Source of the DNA: JBQLZQ01 sp052168355
GTDB lineage: Bacteria; Pseudomonadota; Alphaproteobacteria; DSM-16000; Inquilinaceae
Direction: 5' to 3'
Assembly: GCA_052168355.1 (NCBI GenBank)
Contig: JBQLZQ010000020.1
Coordinates: 1-64,000, forward strand
DNA length: 64,000 nucleotides
Every line of letters starts with the position of its first letter. The first letter of the stretch is position 1. Under the pieces are notes generated by a model that did no database searches, was not told the origin of the DNA, and was given only the letters and a program-made list of their open reading frames with translations. A program made the translations under genes and the position numbers. Shown here in pieces: positions 55,491 through 63,710 of the stretch.

Positions 55491-56027
55491 TCAGCGAGGG
55501 GCCAGAACCATGATCATCTGGCGACCTTCCATCTTGGGCATCTGCTCGACCTTCGCCATCTCGTCGAGCTCCTCGCGCACACGCACCAGGACGTTCATGC
55601 CCAGTTCCTGATGCGCCATCTCCCGACCGCGGAACCGCAGGGTTACCTTGACCTTGTCGCCGTCCTCGATGAAGCGGCGCGCGCTGCGCATCTTCACCTC
55701 GTAGTCGTGATCATCGATGTTGGGGCGAAGCTTGATCTCCTTGACGTCGATGACCTTCTGCTTCTTGCGCGCCTCGTTGCGTTTTTTCTGGGCCTCGAAC
55801 TTGAACTTGCCGTAGTCCAGGATCTTGCAGACAGGCGGATCGGCGTTCGGTGATATTTCCACCAGGTCCAGTCCCGCCTCGTCGGCGGCGGCCATCGCCT
55901 GATCCCGCGTCATGACACCCAGCATCTCGCCGTCCGCCCCGACGACACGCACCTTGAGCGCGTCGATCGCCTCGTTCGCCCTCGGCCCGTCGCGGGTCGG
56001 GGACGTGTTGAATGGTCCTCTGGCTAT
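55491..56027 (-). CDS. infC: Translation initiation factor IF-3 with an ATA start
   Basis: A 178-residue factor that controls start-codon choice on the 30S subunit. The N-terminal domain (about 10-80: DGPRANEAIDALKVRVVGADG) and C-terminal domain (about 90-175: VKEIKLRPNIDDHDYEVKM and RFRGREMAHQELG) are complete. No ATG, GTG or TTG fits the family N-terminus: the first ATG is at about codon 38. AGGAGG is 6 bases before an ATA codon that begins IARGPFNTSP, the usual infC opening, so ATA is the likely start. infC in E. coli uses AUU for autoregulation. Confidence 0.9.
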   Translation of the reverse strand: MARGPFNTSPTRDGPRANEAIDALKVRVVGADGEMLGVMTRDQAMAAADEAGLDLVEISPNADPPVCKILDYGKFKFEAQKKRNEARKKQKVIDVKEIKLRPNIDDHDYEVKMRSARRFIEDGDKVKVTLRFRGREMAHQELGMNVLVRVREELDEMAKVEQMPKMEGRQMIMVLAPR

Positions 56028-56103
56028 GAATCGCCTCCTAAATACTGTTGCGCTGAAAATGCAGCACCATCGACGGCAACGCCCCATCGGCGGGGCCGAA
56101 CCG

Positions 56104-58110
56104 TCACGCCGCGGCCCCGCCGATGCCCTCGTCGGCATCCAGGGGAGACCGCGCCTCCGTCCTAAGTGTATGGACCGCTCCGTCAAGGGCAAGCATTTCT
56201 TGCGCCGCGCCGCCCAGGCGGCGCAACGCCACCGTCCGCTCGGCTGCTTCCCGGTTGCCGACCACCAGCAGCACCGGCACCTTGGCGAGGCTGTGTTCGC
56301 GGACTTTGTAATTGATCTTCTCGTTGCGCCGGTCAAGCTCGACGCGAAGCCCGGCGGCCCGGCATGCCGCCGCCACCTCCTCGGCATAGGCATCGGCATC
56401 GTTGGTGATGGTCGCCACCACCGCCTGCACCGGCGCCAGCCACAGGGGAAAGCGTCCGGCGTAATGCTCGATCAGGATGCCGATAAACCGTTCCAAGGAT
56501 CCCAGGATGGCGCGGTGAAGCATGACCGGACGGTGGCGCTGGCTGTCCTCGCCGATATAGGTGGCGTCCAGACGTTCGGGCAGGACGAAATCGAGCTGCA
56601 GCGTACCGCACTGCCATGACCGGCCGATGGCGTCGCGCAGATGAAACTCCAGCTTGGGGCCATAAAAGGCGCCCTCGTTGGGCAGGATCTCGTACTCCAG
56701 ACCGGCGGCCCGGACAGCCGCTTCCAGATCGGCCTCGGCCTTGTCCCATACCGCGTCGGCGCCGGCCCGGACCTCCGGCCGCGTGGCCAGCTTGATCGCC
56801 ACGTCCTCGAAGCCAAGATCGCGATAACAACTCAGCAACAGGTGGCAGTACCGGACGCTTTCCTCCGTCACCTGATCATCCCGGCAGAAGATGTGGGCGT
56901 CGTCCTGGGTAAAGGCGCGCACCCGCATGATGCCCTGCAGGGCGCCCGAGGGCTCGTTGCGGTGGCAGGCGCCGAATTCGGCCATGCGGATCGGCAGGTC
57001 GCGGTAGCTGACCAGACCCTGCTTGAAGATCTGGACGTGGGCCGGGCAGTTCATCGGCTTGACGCCCAGCACCCGCTGCCCCTCGTCGGCCTCCACCGTG
57101 AACATGTTCTGGCCGAACTTGTCCCAATGGCCCGACGCCTCCCACAGGCTGCGGTCCAGAAGCTGGGGCGTCCGCACCTCGTCGTAGCCGGCCGCGTCCA
57201 GCCGGCCACGGATGTAGTTTTCCAGCTGCCGCCACAGGGTCCAGCCCTTGGCGTGCCAGAACACGCTGCCCACCGCCTCTTCCTGCAGGTGGAACAGGTT
57301 CATCTCCCGGCCCAGGCGGCGGTGGTCGCGCTTTTCCGCCTCCTCGAGCTGGGTCAGATGGGCTTTCAGCTCCGCCTCGTCGCGCCAGGCCGTGCCGTAA
57401 ATGCGCTGGAGCATGGGGTTGCGGTGATCGCCGCGCCAATAGGCCCCGGCCACCTTCATCAGCTTGAACCCCTGGCCCACCGCCCCGGTCGACGGCATGT
57501 GCGGCCCGCGGCACAGATCGAGCCATTCGCCCTGGCGATAGATCGTGATCGTCTCGGTTTCCGGCAGGTCGCGGATGAGTTCCGCCTTATAAGCCTCGCC
57601 CTTGTCCTCGAAGAACCGGATCGCGGCGTCGCGGTCCCATACCTCGCGCGTGAAGGGCGCGTCGCGGGCCACGATTTCCCGCATCCGGCGCTCGATGGCT
57701 TCCAGATCGTCGGGCGAGAACGGCTCGTCCCGCGCGAAATCGTAATAGAACCCGTTCTCGATGGCGGGACCGATGGTAACCTGGGTGCCGGGATAGAGAT
57801 CCTGCACCGCCTCGGCCATGACATGGGCGGCGTCGTGGCGGATCAGCGGCAGCGCGTCGGGGTCGCGCCGCGTGACGATGGCCACCGACGCATCGCGGTC
57901 GATCGGCGTCGACAGATCGACCAGGTCTCCATCGACCTTGGCGGCGATGGCCGCCTTGGCCAGGCTCTTGGCGATCGAGGCCGCGATCTCCGCCCCCGTC
58001 ACCGGGGCGTCGAACGTCCGCACGCTGCCGTCGGGCAGCGTGATGGCGACACGCCCTGCGGACGCGGCGGGTCCTGCCGGGGCAGGGCCCTGCTGATCGG
58101 CCGTTTGCAT
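56104..58110 (-). CDS. thrS: Threonyl-tRNA synthetase
   Basis: A 668-residue enzyme that charges tRNA-Thr. It has a TGS domain (about 20-85: ITLPDGSVRTFDAPVTG), an SAD editing domain (about 90-250; HDAAHVMAEAV near 95 carries catalytic histidines), a class II core (about 270-560) with the zinc site cysteine in KPMNCPAH, and an anticodon-binding domain (about 565-650). Full length; upstream of infC by 76 bases. Confidence 0.97.
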   Translation of the reverse strand: MQTADQQGPAPAGPAASAGRVAITLPDGSVRTFDAPVTGAEIAASIAKSLAKAAIAAKVDGDLVDLSTPIDRDASVAIVTRRDPDALPLIRHDAAHVMAEAVQDLYPGTQVTIGPAIENGFYYDFARDEPFSPDDLEAIERRMREIVARDAPFTREVWDRDAAIRFFEDKGEAYKAELIRDLPETETITIYRQGEWLDLCRGPHMPSTGAVGQGFKLMKVAGAYWRGDHRNPMLQRIYGTAWRDEAELKAHLTQLEEAEKRDHRRLGREMNLFHLQEEAVGSVFWHAKGWTLWRQLENYIRGRLDAAGYDEVRTPQLLDRSLWEASGHWDKFGQNMFTVEADEGQRVLGVKPMNCPAHVQIFKQGLVSYRDLPIRMAEFGACHRNEPSGALQGIMRVRAFTQDDAHIFCRDDQVTEESVRYCHLLLSCYRDLGFEDVAIKLATRPEVRAGADAVWDKAEADLEAAVRAAGLEYEILPNEGAFYGPKLEFHLRDAIGRSWQCGTLQLDFVLPERLDATYIGEDSQRHRPVMLHRAILGSLERFIGILIEHYAGRFPLWLAPVQAVVATITNDADAYAEEVAAACRAAGLRVELDRRNEKINYKVREHSLAKVPVLLVVGNREAAERTVALRRLGGAAQEMLALDGAVHTLRTEARSPLDADEGIGGAAA

Positions 58111-58167
58111 TGGTTACGGTTCCTTGGCGCCTGAAGGGCCGCACTTTCCCGGCGAACGGCCCCGGTG

Positions 58168-59136
58168 TCAAGGCGGGAGGGGCGTTTCACGATCCCACGC
58201 CGTCGTCGCCGCCATCACCTCGTCCACCGGCAGGTCCGCCAGTCGGTCGCGGCGCAGCACCGTGACGGCGGATCCAAGCGGCCGGTTGCGGGCCGGGTCC
58301 GAGGCGCCAGAGAACAGCGACACGACGGGGCAGCCGGTCAGCGCGATCAGGTGCATGGGGCCGGTATCGTTGCCCACGGCCCCGGTCGCCGCACGGGCCA
58401 GTTCGGCCAGATCCTCCAGCGCCGTCTGGCCGGTCAGGTCGCGGGCGCCGGGGCAGGCGGTGGCGATGGCCGCATTGGTCGCGGCTTCGGCCGGCGTGCC
58501 GATCAGAACCGGCGTCAGGCCGCGTTCGAGCAGCCAGCCCGCCAGGGTCGAGTACCGTTCGGCCGGCCAGCGCTTTTCCGGGCGGCTGGGGGCGGACCCC
58601 GGCACCAGCAGCACGAACGGCGCGGCAAGCCCGAACCGGGCGATGTCGGCCCGCATCCAGCCGAGGTCGGGCGGCGGTGTCTCCGGAATCCCGGCATGGG
58701 CAAGCTGCAGCGCCGCGCGGTCGAAGGCGTGACGCCGCGGCGCCTCCGGGTCGATCCAGCGCAGCGAGGCGCCGCGAACGGTCCCCGACCAGGCCGGCGC
58801 CGGACCGGCCCCCAGCCGCAGCAGGGCGAAGTAGAAGGCCGTTCGATCGTTGTTCTGGAGATCGTAGACGCGGCCGAAGCCGGCCTGGCGCAGACGGCGG
58901 CGCATCCGCCAGGCACGCACCGGCTGCCACCAGTTCGGCTTGTCGTCGACCCAGACCGCGTCGACCAGCCCCGACCGTTCGATCAGCCCGGCATAGGGGC
59001 GGGTGGTCAGCGCCGTGATCCGGGCATCGCGATGGTGCCGGCGGATCGCCGCCAGCGGGCCCAGCGCCAGCAGCACGTCGCCCAGGGCCCCCAGCTTGAT
59101 GACCAGGACCGGCGCCGGGACGGCGGTTTCAGCCAA
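58168..59136 (-). CDS. Glycosyltransferase family 9 (heptosyltransferase-like)
   Basis: A 322-residue GT-B enzyme, probably adding a sugar to the lipopolysaccharide core at the inner-membrane face. N-terminal LVIKLGALGDVLLALGPL, central LLVPGSAPSRPEKRWP, and C-terminal NDTGPMHLIALTGCPVVSLF are the GT9 hallmarks. It overlaps the upstream GT4 gene by 8 bases. Confidence 0.9.
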   Translation of the reverse strand: MAETAVPAPVLVIKLGALGDVLLALGPLAAIRRHHRDARITALTTRPYAGLIERSGLVDAVWVDDKPNWWQPVRAWRMRRRLRQAGFGRVYDLQNNDRTAFYFALLRLGAGPAPAWSGTVRGASLRWIDPEAPRRHAFDRAALQLAHAGIPETPPPDLGWMRADIARFGLAAPFVLLVPGSAPSRPEKRWPAERYSTLAGWLLERGLTPVLIGTPAEAATNAAIATACPGARDLTGQTALEDLAELARAATGAVGNDTGPMHLIALTGCPVVSLFSGASDPARNRPLGSAVTVLRRDRLADLPVDEVMAATTAWDRETPLPP

Positions 59137-60385
59137 TGGCGCCCGCCGCCGCCCGGCCCGCGCCGGCCCCGGTCAGCAGTTCCTCATAGACGGCGATGGT
59201 GGCCTGGGTCATGCGCTCCAACGCGTAGTTGGCGCGGACATGGGCGATGGCGCGTTCCGACGCCGCTTCCCGCGCCGCCTGGTCGAGACCCAGCGCCCGG
59301 TCCAGCGCCGCGGCCAGGGAGTCCGGATCGCCGGGACGGGTCAGCCAGCCGCCGGCTTCGGCGTGGATGAGTTCGGGCGGGGCGCCGAGATCGCTGGCCA
59401 CCACCGGCCGCCCCATGGCCAACGCCTCGACGATGGTGCGGCCGAACCCTTCCGGCTCCACCGACGCGTGGACCACGACGTCGGACAGCTTGTAGGCGGC
59501 CGGCATGTCGTCGCACTGGTCGGCGATGTGCACCACGCCGTCCAGCCCCAGGGTCCGCACCTTGGCCTCCAGCGACCGCCGGTATGCCGCGCGACCCTGG
59601 TCGCCGCCGACCAGCAGGCAGCGGATGTCGCGGCGCCCCAGCCGGGCCAGGGCGTCGAGCAGCACCTCGTGCCCCTTCCAACGGGTGAGCCGGGCTGGCA
59701 TCAGCACGACCTTGGCGTCGTCGGGCAGGCGCCAACGGCGGGCCAGCTGGATCACCCGCTCGGCGCTGACCCGCTCGGGCGCGAACCGGTCGATGTCGAT
59801 GCCGCGCGGAATGACCCGGACTCGGGCCGGGTCGACTCCATACACCTCCTGTACGTGGCGGCCGATATAGGCCGAGATGGCGATGACCAGATCGCCCCTG
59901 ACCATGACCGAATTGTACAGCCGCTTGACCGCGGAACGCTGGTTGTAGGCGGCGTGGAAGGTGGTCAGGAACGGTATGCCGCGACGCCGGCACGCGAAAT
60001 AGGCGCTCCAGGCCGGAGCCCGGCTGCGGGCGTGGACCAGATGGACGCCATGGGCCTCGATCACCGCCTCCAGCCGGGCGACGTTGCGGCGGATGCCAAG
60101 CGGGTTCTTGGTGTCCAGGGGCAGGGTGATATGCCGGGCGCCGCCGCGCGCGAGTTCCCGTTCCATCGGCCCGCCGGAAGACGCCACCAGGGCCGTGCCG
60201 CCGGCGGCGACGGTGGCCACGGCGACATCGATGCAGCCCCGCTCCGCGCCGCCGGTGACCAGGCTGGGCAGAACCTGCAGGATCACCGGACCGTCGGCGC
60301 CGGGCTGACCCACGCCGGCGGGTTGCGCCGCGGGCGGCGCGTCGGCTAGGGATACGGGATCGCCGGAGGGGCGGGAAGATGGCAT
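59129..60385 (-). CDS. Glycosyltransferase family 4 (group 1)
   Basis: A 418-residue GT-B enzyme. The acceptor domain opens with LQVLPSLVTGGAERG, and the donor domain carries the EX7E motif in EPEGFGRTIVEAL at about 335-347. KGHEVLLDAL and LVGGD are present in between. With the overlapping GT9 gene it probably builds lipopolysaccharide. The Pro-rich first 25 residues are weakly supported, and the start at 60385 overlaps the divergent hydrolase start by 7 bases. Confidence 0.9.
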   Translation of the reverse strand: MPSSRPSGDPVSLADAPPAAQPAGVGQPGADGPVILQVLPSLVTGGAERGCIDVAVATVAAGGTALVASSGGPMERELARGGARHITLPLDTKNPLGIRRNVARLEAVIEAHGVHLVHARSRAPAWSAYFACRRRGIPFLTTFHAAYNQRSAVKRLYNSVMVRGDLVIAISAYIGRHVQEVYGVDPARVRVIPRGIDIDRFAPERVSAERVIQLARRWRLPDDAKVVLMPARLTRWKGHEVLLDALARLGRRDIRCLLVGGDQGRAAYRRSLEAKVRTLGLDGVVHIADQCDDMPAAYKLSDVVVHASVEPEGFGRTIVEALAMGRPVVASDLGAPPELIHAEAGGWLTRPGDPDSLAAALDRALGLDQAAREAASERAIAHVRANYALERMTQATIAVYEELLTGAGAGRAAAGAIG

Positions 60386-61224
60386 CGAACGGCGTCCTTA
60401 CAAAACGCGACGGCACGCGACTGGCCTATCAAAGCGGGGCCGGCAACGACCCGGCGCTGGCCGGGCTGGTCTTCTGCGGCGGCTTTATGTCCGACATGAC
60501 AGGCATGAAGGCAACCTCTTTGGCCGTGGCGGCGGCGCAGACCGGTCACGCGTTCGTCCGGTTCGACTATTTCGGCCACGGCGCCACCGGCGGCGATCCG
60601 GCGGCCGGCACCGTCGGCCGCTGGATCGACGACGCGCTGGCGGTCCTGGACGGCCTGACCCAGGGCCCGCAGATCCTGATCGGATCGTCCATGGGCGCGT
60701 GGATCGCGGTGCGCGCCGCGCTGGCCCGCCCCGACCGCGTGGCCGGGCTGGTCACCGTGGCGGCCGCCCCCGACTTTACCGAAACCCTGTGGCGCGACCG
60801 GCTGACGGATACGGAGCGCCGTGCCCTGGACCGCGGCGAGGCGGTTGAGCGGCCGTCGGCCTATGGCGACGGTCCCTACCGCATCGGCCCGGACCTGGTG
60901 CCCGAGGCGCGGAGGCACCTTGTGCTGTCCGGCCCCCTGCCCCTCGCCTGCCCGGTCCGGATGATCCACGGTCTGGCCGACCCGGACGTCCCGTGGGAGC
61001 GCAGTCTGGCGCTGGCCCGGGCCATGGCGACGCCCGATGTGCGCCTGACACTGGTCAAGGACGGCGATCATCGCCTGTCGCGCCCGGCCGATCTTGCCCT
61101 GCTGCACGAGCAGGTGGCCGCCGTCAGCGCCATCGCCGGCCGCGCCCGCGCCCCTGAAACGCCAGCACCAGCAGCCCGCCCAGCCCGCCCAGCACCACCG
61201 ACGCCGGCCACAGGAGAAGCGTGA
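60379..61224 (+). CDS. ABHD10-like alpha/beta hydrolase
   Basis: A 281-residue serine hydrolase. Nucleophile elbow GSSMGAW (Ser at about 104), acid in HGLADPDVPW and catalytic histidine in DGDHRLSR form the triad; FDYFGHGAT is typical of the ABHD10/palmitoyl-thioesterase-like group. A Pro/Ala-rich tail of about 30 residues overlaps the opposite-strand membrane protein gene. GGAGGGG lies before the ATG. Possible esterase or depalmitoylase role. Confidence 0.87.
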   Translation: MASNGVLTKRDGTRLAYQSGAGNDPALAGLVFCGGFMSDMTGMKATSLAVAAAQTGHAFVRFDYFGHGATGGDPAAGTVGRWIDDALAVLDGLTQGPQILIGSSMGAWIAVRAALARPDRVAGLVTVAAAPDFTETLWRDRLTDTERRALDRGEAVERPSAYGDGPYRIGPDLVPEARRHLVLSGPLPLACPVRMIHGLADPDVPWERSLALARAMATPDVRLTLVKDGDHRLSRPADLALLHEQVAAVSAIAGRARAPETPAPAARPARPAPPTPATGEA

Positions 61225-61432
61225 CGATGCCGGGGTCCCACAGCGGCGGCCACAGATAACGCTGGGTCACGGCCTGGACCAGGTTGAGACTGCCGGGATC
61301 CAGGCCGAACCACAGCTCGCCGCCGCTGACCAGGCGGAACGGCCCGCCGTCGGCCCACACCCAGGCATCATGGCCCAGCACCAGAAGCGCCAGCCCGATC
61401 AGCGCCCAGCCGATGGCGCGCCCGATGATCAT
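61124..61432 (-). CDS. Conserved small membrane protein
   Basis: A 102-residue protein with two hydrophobic segments (about 6-24 and 69-92) and a central LWFGLDPGSLNLVQAVTQRYLWPPLWDP. That Trp/Pro-rich pattern recurs in unnamed alphaproteobacterial proteins I recall; no function is known. Its last 101 bases run antisense to the 3' end of the hydrolase gene, so at least one of the two tails is under unusual dual coding. Confidence 0.75.
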   Translation of the reverse strand: MIIGRAIGWALIGLALLVLGHDAWVWADGGPFRLVSGGELWFGLDPGSLNLVQAVTQRYLWPPLWDPGIVTLLLWPASVVLGGLGGLLVLAFQGRGRGRRWR

Positions 61433-61607
61433 GTCCCCATCACCATGGCTTCGCCTTCCTTCCTATTTTTTGCCGACCGGCGGTCAGAATGTTTTTATAA
61501 GGTCGCTAACCGACTCAAGGCCATCATTAGACACGACCGGCGGCCGGCCCGCCACATCCTCACGGTCTTGCGAAAAACCGGCGCCCTGGCATAAGGTGCG
61601 CCCCGTC

Positions 61608-61698
61608 GGAGGGGTGGCCGAGTGGTCGAAGGCGCACGCCTGGAAAGTGTGTATACGTTAACAGCGTATCATGGGTTCGAATCCCATTCCCTCCGCCA
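61608..61698 (+). tRNA. tRNA-Ser (GGA)
   Basis: A 91-nt cloverleaf with encoded CCA. The acceptor GGAGGGG pairs with TCCCTCC (one G-U). The D stem is GCC/GGC, the anticodon stem CACGC/GTGTG with loop CTGGAAA (anticodon GGA, reading UCC and UCU). There is a long serine-type variable arm (TATACG...CGTATC) and the T-loop TTCGAAT with stem ATGGG/CCCAT. The serine recombinase gene of the adjacent element overlaps its 3' end. Confidence 0.96.
61669..61698. other. Likely attachment site at the tRNA-Ser 3' end
   Basis: The last 30 bases of the tRNA gene also encode the final residues of the recombinase (EWDSNP), and the recombinase stop codon lies inside the T-arm. This is the layout left when an element integrates at a tRNA 3' end and its own att core restores the tRNA. 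The second att copy would lie beyond the window. Inferred from position. Confidence 0.55.
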
Positions 61699-63315
61699 CC
61701 CTGGAACATAAGTGCGAACGCCGTTCGCCGCCGATTCCACGCCATTTGAGGACGCCAGCACCCGGATCAGCTCATCGCGCGAGCCCATGATCCGGACTTC
61801 GTGCTCCGCGACCTCGACTCGCTGCGCCAGAGCCCGCAGATGGTCGCGCCGAAATCCGCCGTCGTTTCCACGCATCTTGTCGCGCGCCGCCACGGCCAAG
61901 CGCTTGAGGTGCTGCGGGGTCAGATGCTGTCCCGCGCTCTCGACCGCACGCTTGGTCCGGTCTGCGTCTGCACACGCCTGATCTCTGGTCGCTTTCAACT
62001 CGGCGACGCGCTCTTTCAGCGACGGGTCTGACAGATCCGCGACGCCGCTTTCAATCGCATCGTAGAGACGCTTCAGCCGCTGCTCCGCTTCGGCCGCCCG
62101 CTTGGTGAGTTCATTCGCCGTGTCCCGGCGACGCGCGTCCCGCTCTTCACGGCGATCGAGGTGCGCAGCAAGCAGATCCTCCAGGCGCTTCGGATTGAGC
62201 AGCCGCTCCTCCAGATGCTCAGCAACCAGATGGTCGAGTCTGTCCATCTGGATCGTGCGCCCATCGCATCCGGTCTTACCCTGCCGCGCGGCCGTCGAGC
62301 AGGTGTAATAGCGATAGTGCTTGGCTTTACCGGAGGTGCGCAGGGTCATCGCTCCGCCGCAATCGCCGCAGAAGCAGATGCCGGTCAACAAAGTTGGTCC
62401 GCTGACCACCCGGCCGGGCGTCACCATCGGCGCGCGTTTCTTCAAGAGCGTCTGGACCGCGTCAAAGGTCTCGCGATCGAGGATCGGCGGCACCGGGACG
62501 GTTACAACCTCGGCCGCCGTCTTCGGCGTGCCGTCCTTGTAAGCCTTCCCCCACTCGTGCTCGCCGATGTAGGTTCGCCGCGTCAGGATGCGGTGCACCG
62601 TGCCGACGCCCCAACGTCCCCCGGTGCGCGTGTAGAGCTTTCGCTCGTTGAGGTATCTCGCGATCGACTTCACGCCCATCCGACCGGACTCGCCGTCGCC
62701 GTTGAGCGCAAGCTCGAACATCAGCCGAATCGTATCGGCGTGGAGCGGATCAATCTCCAGCACCTTCTTGACCTTGGCGCCGCGCTTTTCGGCCTCGACG
62801 ACGCGGTAGCCGACCGGGGGTAAAGACCCGTTCCAGAACCCCTGGCGGGCGTTTTCCTTCAGGGCACGGAGCGTGTGCTTGGCGTTTTCCTTCGACTGAT
62901 ACTCATCGAACAGCGCCATGATCTGGCGCATCATGACGTGCATCGGATCGTCGCCGAGCTCCTGCGTCATCGACACGAGCTTCACGCCGTTCTTCGCCAA
63001 CTTGCGGACGTAGAACTCGAGCTCGAAATGGTCGCGGAAGAAGCGGCTGAAGGAATGGACGACCACGATGTCGAAGGCGGCGGGCTTCGCTGTGCCGGCC
63101 TCCATCATCCGTTGAAACTCCGGACGCCGATCGTTCGTCGCCGACGCGCCCGGCTCGACATAGGTCTCGACGAGTTCGTATCCGCGCGCCTCGCAATAGG
63201 CTTCGCCCTGCCGCCCTTGGTCGGGGATCGAGACGTCGTGCTCTGCCTGGCGGGCCGTCGAGACGCGCAGATAGAGCGCCGCGCGAAGCTTCACGCCGTT
63301 CTGCGGGGCGCTCAT
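61669..63315 (-). CDS. Large serine recombinase (integrase)
   Basis: A 548-residue site-specific recombinase. The resolvase domain (about 10-160) has the catalytic Ser19 in RVSTARQ and the conserved arginines. The recombinase domain (about 175-290) and a zinc ribbon (CFCGDCGG at about 325, CSTAARQGKTGC at about 350) are followed by a coiled coil (about 385-460) rich in Glu and Arg. Such proteins insert phages, ICEs or cassette elements. Its ATG overlaps the upstream HTH stop (ATGA), so the three genes are chained. The C-terminal GWRREWDSNP is derived from the tRNA. Confidence 0.92.
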   Translation of the reverse strand: MSAPQNGVKLRAALYLRVSTARQAEHDVSIPDQGRQGEAYCEARGYELVETYVEPGASATNDRRPEFQRMMEAGTAKPAAFDIVVVHSFSRFFRDHFELEFYVRKLAKNGVKLVSMTQELGDDPMHVMMRQIMALFDEYQSKENAKHTLRALKENARQGFWNGSLPPVGYRVVEAEKRGAKVKKVLEIDPLHADTIRLMFELALNGDGESGRMGVKSIARYLNERKLYTRTGGRWGVGTVHRILTRRTYIGEHEWGKAYKDGTPKTAAEVVTVPVPPILDRETFDAVQTLLKKRAPMVTPGRVVSGPTLLTGICFCGDCGGAMTLRTSGKAKHYRYYTCSTAARQGKTGCDGRTIQMDRLDHLVAEHLEERLLNPKRLEDLLAAHLDRREERDARRRDTANELTKRAAEAEQRLKRLYDAIESGVADLSDPSLKERVAELKATRDQACADADRTKRAVESAGQHLTPQHLKRLAVAARDKMRGNDGGFRRDHLRALAQRVEVAEHEVRIMGSRDELIRVLASSNGVESAANGVRTYVPGWRREWDSNP

Positions 63316-63710
63316 GATCGCCCTCCCGCGGCCTTGCGCGGTGCCCCGGCCTCGGTCAGCGGCAGTTCCAGGGTGACGTGATCGTAGACCACCTTCGGCG
63401 CGAGCCGTCGGCCGTCGCCCGGCTCCATGCGGACCAGGCCGTACTCGGCCATCTTCTTCAGCGTGCGGGACAGGTTGGACTTCGCCCGGCCGGTCATCTC
63501 CGCCAGCTCTTCAAGCGAAGCCGGCGCGCGTTCGGCGATAGTGCGCAAGAGTTCCCGGTTCCCGGCCGACAAGACCTTGGCGAAGGACTCGGTGGACGTG
63601 AACCACACTTTGGGATCGTCTTCACCGGGACGTTCTTCGCCGCGCGCGATGCGCAGCGTGCGGGCCTTCATCTCCTCATAGCCGGCGATCCCGACCTTCA
63701 ACGTCGTCAT
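63312..63710 (-). CDS. HVO_A0114-type helix-turn-helix protein, putative antitoxin/repressor
   Basis: A 132-residue protein with a winged helix at about 50-100 (RELLRTIAERAPASLEELAE, then AKSNLSRTLKKMAEYGLV). Related HTH proteins are paired with DUF6516 toxins and are thought to neutralise or repress them. Its ATG shares bases with the upstream toxin stop (TAATG), and its stop overlaps the recombinase start (ATGA). This supports one co-translated operon. The antitoxin role is inferred from family pairing. Confidence 0.82.
   Translation of the reverse strand: MTTLKVGIAGYEEMKARTLRIARGEERPGEDDPKVWFTSTESFAKVLSAGNRELLRTIAERAPASLEELAEMTGRAKSNLSRTLKKMAEYGLVRMEPGDGRRLAPKVVYDHVTLELPLTEAGAPRKAAGGRS

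Noticed and set aside
61560..61745. 61-codon minus-strand frame across the tRNA-Ser gene
   Set aside because: It is the well-known spurious translation of a tRNA gene and its flanks (GIRTHDTLL-type peptide).
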